35,031 nt of DNA from assembly GCA_035759705.1 (NCBI GenBank), contig DASTUJ010000004.1, positions 1-35,031 of the forward strand. The letters are read 5' to 3'. Numbering within the stretch: position 1 is the stretch's first letter; each line of letters begins with the position of its first letter. The notes beneath the pieces are model-generated. The model was given only the letters and a program-made list of their open reading frames with translations. It did no database searches and was not told the DNA's origin. This stretch comes from Actinomycetota bacterium. GTDB lineage: Bacteria; Actinomycetota; CADDZG01; JAHWKV01. Both the position numbers and the translations under genes were made by a program. Shown here piece after piece: positions 29,483 to 35,031 of the stretch.

Positions 29483-30424
29483 ATGCCGGGCTTCTGGAAG
29501 TCGTTGCACAAGACCGCTCGGGTTCGGATCGTGCTCGCCGCGGGAACGGTCTTGATGGTTTTGACGACCGGTGCCGTCCTCGCATTGGCCTCGCTGCAGG
29601 ATCGGCCGGCGACTGAGCAGGAACCGGCCGGCCGCACTCTGCAATCGGTTGCCCACAATGCTCTGGGAGCTCTGGAGTTACCGGAGGCCGTTGCGGCTGC
29701 ACCGCCTGCCGTGCAGGCGCCGCCCCAAGCCGTGCCGCCGCGTAGCCCGGAGAACGAGGGGATGCCCAGGGACAAGCGCAAGCTGACCAGCCTCAACCTT
29801 GCCGACGCCCCACCGAACTACACGGTCGCCTGTCCGATGTCTGCCGACGCGCGATTCCAGCAGACCACCGAGGTGGCGTGCTCCGTGCAGTCGTTCGGCA
29901 GTTACACCGGCCCCGTGACGTTGACGTGCACGCCTGAGGGTGGCCTCGGTTGCCGAGTCGATCCATCGCCCCTGGAGTTGAGTCCGAACCAGACGGTCAC
30001 TGCGAAGATCGTGATCACCGTGCCCGGAACGGTGGCTGCGGGCGGGTACACCCTGACGATAGGCACCGACGGTCCGAACCCGGAGGTGACTGCGCACGGC
30101 TCCCGCTATGCCCTGAGGGTGACCGTTCCGCCCTACCCGTCGTTCACCATCGGGTGTCCCTCCAACCCGCCGCTGCCGGAACCTGTGACCTTCTGTATTG
30201 TCACGGCCGAGGCTGGGTTCTCAGGGAGCATCAATGCGTCGATCGAGCCACAGAGACCGGGTATATCGGTGAGTTCTTCGGCTGCCCCTCCCGGAGGCCC
30301 GATGGCGGGTCTGTTTCGAATTTCGCTCGACCCGGCCCAACTTGGGCCCGGAACGCATTCGTTTACGGTTACCGGAACGAGCGGGGAGATTTCAAGGAGC
30401 AGCCCGCTTCAGATCACGATTTAG
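29483..30424 (+). CDS. Membrane-anchored extracellular protein with two beta-sandwich domains
   Basis: A 313-residue protein. A basic start is followed by a span at about 15-36 (RIVLAAGTVLMVLTTGAVLALA), then an Ala/Pro-rich tether (EAVAAAPPAVQAPPQAVPPR) to about residue 105. Two beta-sandwich (Ig-like or CARDB-like) domains follow: residues about 112-218 (YTVACPMSADARFQQTTEVA, ending YALRVTVPPY) and about 220-313 (FTIGCPSNPPLPEPVTFCIV, ending SSPLQITI). Each has paired Cys and the periodic P-x-G/T strands typical of surface proteins. No catalytic motif and no sortase signal; anchoring is by the N-terminus. The function is unknown, perhaps wall-associated adhesion or scaffolding. ATG 29483 has AGGGA 6-10 bases upstream. 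Confidence 0.75.
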   Translation: MPGFWKSLHKTARVRIVLAAGTVLMVLTTGAVLALASLQDRPATEQEPAGRTLQSVAHNALGALELPEAVAAAPPAVQAPPQAVPPRSPENEGMPRDKRKLTSLNLADAPPNYTVACPMSADARFQQTTEVACSVQSFGSYTGPVTLTCTPEGGLGCRVDPSPLELSPNQTVTAKIVITVPGTVAAGGYTLTIGTDGPNPEVTAHGSRYALRVTVPPYPSFTIGCPSNPPLPEPVTFCIVTAEAGFSGSINASIEPQRPGISVSSSAAPPGGPMAGLFRISLDPAQLGPGTHSFTVTGTSGEISRSSPLQITI

Positions 30425-30480
30425 GCGATACAGAAGCCGGGCTCCGCAATGGAAGAGATTCAGGCGACCATGTCGAAGGA

Positions 30481-30630
30481 CTAGCCTTTTTCCGGGCCCT
30501 TCAACTTGCCGAACAGCTTCTTGACTCCACCTTCCGGCTTCTCGGGGGCAGGGGGCGCTGGGGCCGCTTGCTCCGCCTTCTTCTGCTTCTCCATCTCGCC
30601 GTACTTCTTGAAGTCCTCGTAGTTCGGCAT
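30481..30630 (-). CDS. 49-residue basic protein at the end of the MgtE-PhoU/TrkA_C operon
   Basis: A short gene. It begins MPNYEDFKKYGEMEKQKKAE, continues with an Ala/Pro stretch and ends with a Lys-rich KKLFGKLKGPEKG segment that could form a short amphipathic helix at the membrane or on a protein partner. The ATG at 30630 has AGGAG six bases upstream that overlaps the stop of the PhoU/TrkA_C gene, and the genes are only nine bases apart, so it is surely cotranscribed. I do not recognise a family. Its position suggests a small accessory subunit of the divalent-cation transporter, but this is inference. Confidence 0.68.
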   Translation of the reverse strand: MPNYEDFKKYGEMEKQKKAEQAAPAPPAPEKPEGGVKKLFGKLKGPEKG

Positions 30631-30639
30631 CGCTAGCTC

Positions 30640-31812
30640 CTAGGTCTCGCCTTCTTGGTCCCCGAACATCCACTCCAGGTGCTCCACCGTGTCCTGCGGG
30701 CCGATCAGGATCAGCCAGTCGCCGGCCTGCAGCATCGTCCTACCCCTCGGGCGGTAGATCCAGCGGCCCCGGCGGCTGAAGGCCAGCGGAGTCATGCCCC
30801 GCAGGTCCAGCTCGCCCAGGCTTTTGTCGTCGGCCGGAGACGATTCCATCACAGTCACCCGCATCACGACGTCCTCGGCGGCCCCCAGGGCCTCGGCGAT
30901 GACCGGGTGGAGCTCCTCGTCCCGCTCGATAAGCCACACCATCGCCTGGGCCGCGTCCCCGATGCCCTCCGACGCCACCGCCAGGTGCATCAAGCCCCTC
31001 AGCGCCGGGCGGTTGCGGGACTCCGCCGCGGCATCCAGCACCCAGGACTCGATGCTCTCCCTCATGTCGTCCAGCCGGTCCTCCAACCGGACCACCTCGG
31101 CGGCCAGGCCCCGGTCGTCCAGCAGGACCGCGGCGTACGCCAGGCCAACGGCGGCCTCGGCCAGGTCCTTCATGTCCACGACCTCGTCGACCGCCTTGTC
31201 CAGCTCCCAGAAGTTCTGCTCGTCGTCGACCGGCGCCGGCTTGGCGGGCATTCCCGCCAGGCGCCTCAACTGCGGCAGCCCCTCCGGGTGCGCCCTCACG
31301 ACCAGGATGTCATTGCCCTGCAACACGCCCTCGTCCGCCGGGTCGAACAGCCACCGGGTCCCCCGGCGGATGGCAATCAAGCGGACCTCCTCGACGGCGT
31401 TCTCCAGGTCGTCGACGCTGCGGCCCTGCAGCTCGCTGCCGTCCTGCACCTGGATGCGGTCGATGACCTCGTCGGCCTGTGTCAGGTCGGTCATCAACTC
31501 TTTGGGGATGCCGAGGTCGTCCAGCACGATCTTGGCGATGTCGACCGCGTTGTTGCCGATCATCTCGATCGAGCTCATCACCTGGAGCAGCGACGCCAGC
31601 CCGGCGGCGTCCTGCGGCGACCGGGATGCGATCAGGCAGACCTCGCGCATGCGGTGGACCAGGCGACTGAGCTCCTCCTCGAGCTCCAGCACCTCGCCGG
31701 AAAGCTCTCGGTCGGCGTAGAACAGTCCGGCGTAGGCAAGGTCGAGCATGAGCTCGGAGGTGTCCTTGGCCTCGGCGAGCATCGCCTTTAGGGTGCGCGG
31801 TCGCTCGTTCAA
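30640..31812 (-). CDS. PhoU/TrkA_C tandem-domain protein, partner of the MgtE transporter
   Basis: A 390-residue cytosolic protein with the order PhoU-TrkA_C-PhoU-TrkA_C. Helical PhoU parts are residues about 5-100 (SELMLDLAYAGLFYADRELSGEVLELEEELSRLVHRM) and about 215-300 (LAEAAVGLAYAAVLLDDRGLAAEVVRLEDRLDDM). TrkA_C modules are 120-190 (RIQVQDGSELQGRSVDDLE ... GNDILVVRAHPEG) and 310-380 (VMESSPADDKSLGELDLRG ... AGDWLILIGPQDTVEHLEWM). TrkA_C domains bind small ligands or nucleotides and gate channels. Such proteins pair with MgtE/SLC41-type transporters in archaea and some bacteria. The TTG start overlaps the transporter's TGA (TTGA), indicating translational coupling. The 49-residue gene follows. 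Confidence 0.86.
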   Translation of the reverse strand: MNERPRTLKAMLAEAKDTSELMLDLAYAGLFYADRELSGEVLELEEELSRLVHRMREVCLIASRSPQDAAGLASLLQVMSSIEMIGNNAVDIAKIVLDDLGIPKELMTDLTQADEVIDRIQVQDGSELQGRSVDDLENAVEEVRLIAIRRGTRWLFDPADEGVLQGNDILVVRAHPEGLPQLRRLAGMPAKPAPVDDEQNFWELDKAVDEVVDMKDLAEAAVGLAYAAVLLDDRGLAAEVVRLEDRLDDMRESIESWVLDAAAESRNRPALRGLMHLAVASEGIGDAAQAMVWLIERDEELHPVIAEALGAAEDVVMRVTVMESSPADDKSLGELDLRGMTPLAFSRRGRWIYRPRGRTMLQAGDWLILIGPQDTVEHLEWMFGDQEGET

Positions 31813-33065
31813 CCGGCGATCCCCAGCCAGACCATGGACAGGATGAGCGCAATCGCTCCGATGAGGTCCATGGAACTTGTCACCACCGGGATCCCGTAGT
31901 TGTCGGGGTCGAGCCCCTGGCGGAACGACAGCATGGCGGTGTAGTAGGCGACGAAGACGGCTCCGGTGGTGGCCATGGCCCCGGCGAGCAACGTCAAAGA
32001 GAGCATCGGCAGCAGTCCGGGGGTTTCAAGCCCGACCGCAGCAGAGACGAGGGTCCCGCTCAATCCAACAAAGACAAACACTGGTATCCCGAGGATATAG
32101 GTCAAAGCGATGTCTTCCCAACTTCTCAGGCTGGGAATCGCCTGGGGAGGAATCGTTCCCAGATGCAGCTTGGAGCTCAGGCGCGCACTCAGTATGCCCC
32201 CCAGCGCCCCTGCGTCCTCCAGGAACGGCGGGATCAGCACCAGCAGACCGGGGTAGGTGAGGAAGTGCTCCATCCGCCTTTCGATGGTCAAACCGGCGAC
32301 GACGTCGACCACGCCGGCGAGGATCAGGATCGTCAGGCTTCCGTGGACCACCCTCCGGAAGATCTGCAGCTCTTTGTGCCGCACGCGGTAGAACGTGACC
32401 GCGACCGCCGCGAGCAGGCTGAGCACCGAGACGATCTCCGGCAGGAGCCCCACCGGCAGCAGGAAGGTCACCAGCCACAGGGCGGGCAGGGTCACCAGGT
32501 CCCCGGCGGCCGTGACGATCGGGGCCGCCACGTTGTCCATGTCCCAGCCGCGCTTGACCGACATGGCGGCGACCCCGAGCGTAATTCCGAGGATCACCAG
32601 GCTGGAGAGGAGACCGCCGATCACCGAGACCGCTATGTAGTGGGTGAGCGGGATCGTCTCGACGCCGAACAGCCGGGCGATCTCTTTGGCGAGGAAAGCG
32701 AGGGCGATTGACACGTAAAGCGTGAGCGCCGCCGCGGCCATGACGTTCTGGCCGGCGAGGTTGCGTTTTTCTACTTTGCCTTCGAACTCACCGGTGTGGA
32801 TGGCGGTCCCCAGGCGGGAACCGAGGGCGCCGAAGATGTTGCCCCGCATGCCGATGGCCGCCGGCACCAGGACCAACAGGCCGGGAAGGCGCTCGAGCGT
32901 CCCGGTCATGAAGCCGAGCGCCAGCCCGGCTGCGAGGTCTCCCACCGACGACACCAGCAGGGCCGCCAGACCCTGTTTGAAGTTGGTCCGCTGCCTTCCT
33001 ATCAGGCCAAGGAATCGGCGCCTTATGAGGCGCCGGGTGCTCGCGGAGAAGCCGGGCATCTTCAT
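31809..33065 (-). CDS. MgtE/SLC41-type divalent cation transporter
   Basis: A 418-residue membrane protein made of two MgtE integral domains in tandem, like eukaryotic SLC41 and archaeal transporters, without the cytosolic N- and CBS domains of bacterial MgtE. Each half has the conserved first loop: VPAAIGMRGNIFGALGSRLGT in the first, IPPFLEDAGALGGILSARLS in the second. About ten spans alternate with these. It moves Mg2+ or another divalent ion; selectivity cannot be read off. Regulation presumably comes from the coupled PhoU/TrkA_C protein. ATG 33065 has AAGGG five bases upstream. A structured hairpin lies in its leader at 33111-33145, and the SGNH hydrolase gene is divergent. Confidence 0.9.
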   Translation of the reverse strand: MKMPGFSASTRRLIRRRFLGLIGRQRTNFKQGLAALLVSSVGDLAAGLALGFMTGTLERLPGLLVLVPAAIGMRGNIFGALGSRLGTAIHTGEFEGKVEKRNLAGQNVMAAAALTLYVSIALAFLAKEIARLFGVETIPLTHYIAVSVIGGLLSSLVILGITLGVAAMSVKRGWDMDNVAAPIVTAAGDLVTLPALWLVTFLLPVGLLPEIVSVLSLLAAVAVTFYRVRHKELQIFRRVVHGSLTILILAGVVDVVAGLTIERRMEHFLTYPGLLVLIPPFLEDAGALGGILSARLSSKLHLGTIPPQAIPSLRSWEDIALTYILGIPVFVFVGLSGTLVSAAVGLETPGLLPMLSLTLLAGAMATTGAVFVAYYTAMLSFRQGLDPDNYGIPVVTSSMDLIGAIALILSMVWLGIAG

Positions 33066-33110
33066 GGCAACCCTTTTCGTTCAGATGGAAGGCTCTGCAG
33101 CCGATCTTTG

Positions 33111-33145
33111 CACACGGACGGCGGGGGTTTCCGCCACGCCGTGTG
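33111..33145. promoter_or_regulatory. Stable hairpin in the leader region between mgtE-like and SGNH genes
   Basis: CACACGG (33111-33117) pairs with CCGTGTG (33139-33145), and GGCGG pairs with CCGCC around a small loop, with a short internal bulge. It lies 46 bases before the transporter ATG and could act in its leader RNA or as a barrier between the divergent genes. No known metal-riboswitch core is recognised. Confidence 0.45.
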
Positions 33146-33231
33146 AAATTAACTTTGCAATCGGCGGCTTCGGGGAAGATAGATGGCACCTGCTCGCCAA
33201 GGCCGCTGCCTTAACAAAGATTGGAGACCAG

Positions 33232-34122
33232 ATGCCCTGTCCGCATGCCGCCAAGCCCCGCGCCGTGCGGTGCGCCGTCCTGGCTCTGCTCATTGTTGCA
33301 GCCACCGCTCAGATGGCCGCTCCCGCATCGGCGGCCTCGTCTCTTTCCTACGTGGCGCTCGGGGATTCCTACACCGCCGGACCCCTGGTCCTGCCGCACG
33401 ACCCCAACGACTTCGGCTGCTACCGCTCGCAGCTGAACTACCCCCACCTGCTGCAGAGCCGCTACCAGTTCGCCGGCTTCAAAGACGTCAGCTGCTCGGG
33501 GGCCAAGACAGACGACATGTTCGCCCCCCAATCCATCACCGGCGGATCGAACCCGCCGCAGCTTGATGCGCTCGAGCCGACCACCCAGCTGGTGACGCTG
33601 CAGGTCGGCGGCAACGACATCGGGTTCTCCGAGATCGCCTTGAGCTGCCCCGCCCTGCTGCCGGTGGGCACACCGTGCGTCGACCGCTACGCCCCGCCGG
33701 GCGGGGTGGACGAGATCAGCCGCCGCATCAACGAGACCCGCCCGAAGCTCGATGCCGTCCTGGCCGCCATCAAGCTAAGGTCCCCGTCGGCCCGGATCTT
33801 CGTCATCGGCTACCCGTCGCTGTTTCCCGAGAACGGCCTAGGCTGCTGGCCGGTGATGCCCTACGCGCCGGGTGACGTGCCGTATCTGATCGCTAAGGAG
33901 AAGGAGCTGAACGCCACGGTGGCGGAACGGGCAGCAGCGAACGGCGCGACGTTCGTCGACACCTTCACCCCGAGCCTCGGCCACGACGCCTGCACGCTGC
34001 CCGGCATCCGCTGGATCGAGCCGGTGGTAGTGCCTCTCTTCGGCTTTTTCGTCCACCCGAACGCCATGGGGATGTCGGGAATGGAGTCGGCGATTGCGGG
34101 AGCGGTGGGTCCCTCGGTTTAA
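33232..34122 (+). CDS. Secreted SGNH/GDSL-family lipase-esterase
   Basis: A 296-residue secreted hydrolase. Signal peptide: basic head, AVLALLIVAATAQMAAPASA with an AxA cleavage site. Block I is VALGDSYTAGPL with the nucleophile Ser46 in GDS. Block III is QVGGNDIGF (Gly126, Asn128), and block V is VHPNAMG with His275. The Asp of the usual D-x-x-H is replaced by Phe272; several Streptomyces SGNH enzymes work with a Ser-His dyad, so activity is likely. Cysteines occur in pairs suited to disulfides. It probably acts on lipid or acetyl esters outside the cell. ATG 33232 has GGAG five bases upstream; the longer frame from 32722 lies antisense to the transporter. A terminator overlaps its stop. Confidence 0.92.
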   Translation: MPCPHAAKPRAVRCAVLALLIVAATAQMAAPASAASSLSYVALGDSYTAGPLVLPHDPNDFGCYRSQLNYPHLLQSRYQFAGFKDVSCSGAKTDDMFAPQSITGGSNPPQLDALEPTTQLVTLQVGGNDIGFSEIALSCPALLPVGTPCVDRYAPPGGVDEISRRINETRPKLDAVLAAIKLRSPSARIFVIGYPSLFPENGLGCWPVMPYAPGDVPYLIAKEKELNATVAERAAANGATFVDTFTPSLGHDACTLPGIRWIEPVVVPLFGFFVHPNAMGMSGMESAIAGAVGPSV

Positions 34123-34129
34123 GGGACCC
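34107..34129 (+). terminator. Hairpin terminator of the SGNH hydrolase gene
   Basis: GGGTCCCT (34107-34114) pairs with AGGGACCC (34122-34129) around a seven-base loop that contains most of the stop codon. GGGCACTTTT follows. Confidence 0.6.
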
Positions 34130-34159
34130 GGGCACTTTTCGCACGAGAAATGAGCACGT

Positions 34160-34189
34160 TTGCCCTGCCTGGGTAGGTCTAACTACACT
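34160..34189 (+). promoter_or_regulatory. Possible promoter for the BTRD1-repeat gene
   Basis: TTGCCC (34160-34165), 18 bases, TACACT (34184-34189) is a plausible -35/-10 pair, about 60 bases before the start at 34258. It is a match by eye only. Confidence 0.3.
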
Positions 34190-34257
34190 TCCGAGGCTCC
34201 TGGTTCGCGTCTAGATTCTACGGAACAGTGTGAAACAGCTGCGACAGGAGGAGTCGC

Positions 34258-35031
34258 GTGGACCTCACCCCCCAAAATGTCACTGCCTGGCACAATCACA
34301 CCCAATCGCAGCACAGCACCAAAAGGGACGAGTATTCGGCCAAGGGATTTCGAACCCTTTCCCTGAGCATCTACGGAAGTGTGCAAAACCCACTGTTTGC
34401 CGCCGTGATGGTCAAGCGGCCCATTCTGGTAGCCACCAAACAGTTCGGCCCAACCAACCAGTCCGGGATTCAGCAGAGTTTCGATGACATGGCGGCGCAA
34501 GGTTTCGGTCCCTACATCCTGAGCGCCACCGGACCGGCCAACTCGGCTGTCTTCGTCGGCGTGTTCACGCCGATGTCCAGCATTCCGCTGACCAGGCTAG
34601 ATCTCACCGGCGCAGAGTTTGCCGAGCTCAACGCTCAGCAGCAGGGGAAAGGCCGGATCCTGTTGTGGGCTGATGCATTCGGCACTGCCTCCGACACCCG
34701 TTACACGGCGATCTGGGGGCCGAATCCCTCCCGCCAAGCCTGGAGCTGCGACGGTATCGCGGAGACCGGTTCGGCCTACAAGGCCCGCTTCGACGCCCTG
34801 GTCAGCGTCTGGTGCCGGCAAACGCTCGTGTCAATAACGCCCGGAGGCCGTTACCTGGCCGTATTTGCCGACTCGACCATGGGTTCCTGGACCGCCAGGA
34901 AGGACCTAACTTCTTCCGAGTATCAGGACGAGTACAACAAGGCCACTGCCAAGGGGCTGATGCCGATATGCGTCTCCGGGTCGGGATCAGGGTCGTCGGT
35001 GAATTTGGCTGCGATTTTCGCCGACCGGGAT
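34258..35031 (+). CDS. BTRD1-type tandem-repeat protein (3' truncated by the window)
   Basis: An open frame of 258 codons runs off the window. It starts at GTG 34258 with a full AGGAGG six bases upstream, followed by WHNHTQSQHSTKRDEYSAKG. The sequence carries the pattern of the bacterial tandem repeat domain BTRD1 (PF17660), known from polyglycine hydrolases and related secreted or surface proteins. Units read GFRTLSLSIYG..., QNPLFAAVMV, then QQSFDDMAAQGFGPYILSAT and VFVGVFTP, LTGAEFAELNAQQQGKG, RYTAIWGPNPSRQAW. Repeats of about 45-50 residues contain F/Y-AAV/W and Q-G-F/Y motifs. No signal peptide is visible. If a beta-lactamase-like serine hydrolase domain follows downstream it would be a polyglycine-hydrolase-like enzyme. 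This cannot be seen here. Confidence 0.78.
   Translation, partial: MDLTPQNVTAWHNHTQSQHSTKRDEYSAKGFRTLSLSIYGSVQNPLFAAVMVKRPILVATKQFGPTNQSGIQQSFDDMAAQGFGPYILSATGPANSAVFVGVFTPMSSIPLTRLDLTGAEFAELNAQQQGKGRILLWADAFGTASDTRYTAIWGPNPSRQAWSCDGIAETGSAYKARFDALVSVWCRQTLVSITPGGRYLAVFADSTMGSWTARKDLTSSEYQDEYNKATAKGLMPICVSGSGSGSSVNLAAIFADRD

Noticed and set aside
32722-33231. N-terminal extension of the SGNH hydrolase
   Set aside because: Antisense to the transporter gene; the signal peptide and ribosome site place the start at 33232.
1-35031. tRNA, rRNA, insertion sequences, prophage or integrative element
   Set aside because: No cloverleaf, rRNA segment, transposase, integrase or terminal repeats seen on reading both strands.

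Overview
The window is a GC-rich, gene-dense chromosomal segment carrying about 34 protein genes on both strands. I see no tRNA, rRNA, CRISPR array, insertion sequence or integrase. Gene content points to the Actinomycetota: a bifunctional Rel, a subtilisin-inhibitor (SSI) type domain, a CBU_0592 membrane protein, a DUF5655 protein, a Clp-N/HTH protein, a beta-phosphoglucomutase/GH65 pair like mycobacterial Rv3400/Rv3401, and GTG/TTG/CTG starts. Nothing looks like the phage or mobile DNA of an accessory island. The organism is probably an uncultured lineage rather than a familiar Streptomyces or Mycobacterium, but this is inference.

Layout. 1-1.5 kb: end of a membrane protein and an O-methyltransferase. 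1.5-6.9 kb (minus strand): class A penicillin-binding protein, then beta-phosphoglucomutase and a GH65 disaccharide phosphorylase. 6.9-9.2 kb (plus): winged-helix protein, YqgE/AlgH protein and a small methyltransferase. 9.3-12.8 kb (plus): UvrA-like ATPase without a UvrB-binding domain, a small membrane protein, and a DUF488 protein fused in frame to a cupin, closed by a clear terminator. 12.9-16.5 kb: RibD-type reductase, DUF5519, DUF5655, ABC-F ATPase and a small acidic protein. 16.5-19.8 kb (minus): unknown 408-residue protein, membrane-anchored M15 peptidase and a Clp-N/HTH protein. 20-23 kb: Pro-rich surface protein, DDAH-like hydrolase and MscS channel. 23.3-26.6 kb (plus): rel, dtd and a small unknown gene. 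26.6-30.5 kb: three-cupredoxin multicopper oxidase, small secreted Cys protein, SSI-domain protein, anchored beta-sandwich protein and a 49-residue basic protein. 30.6-33 kb (minus): MgtE/SLC41 transporter with a PhoU/TrkA_C partner. 33.2-35 kb (plus): secreted SGNH hydrolase and a truncated BTRD1-repeat protein.

How the genes work together. Several cassettes are visible: sugar phosphorolysis (GH65 plus beta-PGM) next to cell-wall synthesis; stringent response with D-aminoacyl-tRNA proofreading (rel-dtd); divalent-cation transport with a cytosolic PhoU/TrkA_C subunit and a 49-residue follower; and several unrelated secreted or anchored proteins.

The most notable architecture is regulatory and translational. 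Seven genes have an NANNNT box exactly six bases before the start codon and mostly no Shine-Dalgarno, which suggests leaderless transcripts. Others have strong Shine-Dalgarno sequences. Three operon junctions use a TTGA stop/start overlap, three convergent pairs share four bases at their stops, and rel and the beta-PGM gene probably start at CTG. The best protein-level novelties are the DUF488-cupin fusion with an internal start, the SSI-type inhibitor domain on an unrecognised N-terminal domain without a signal peptide, and the small follower genes.
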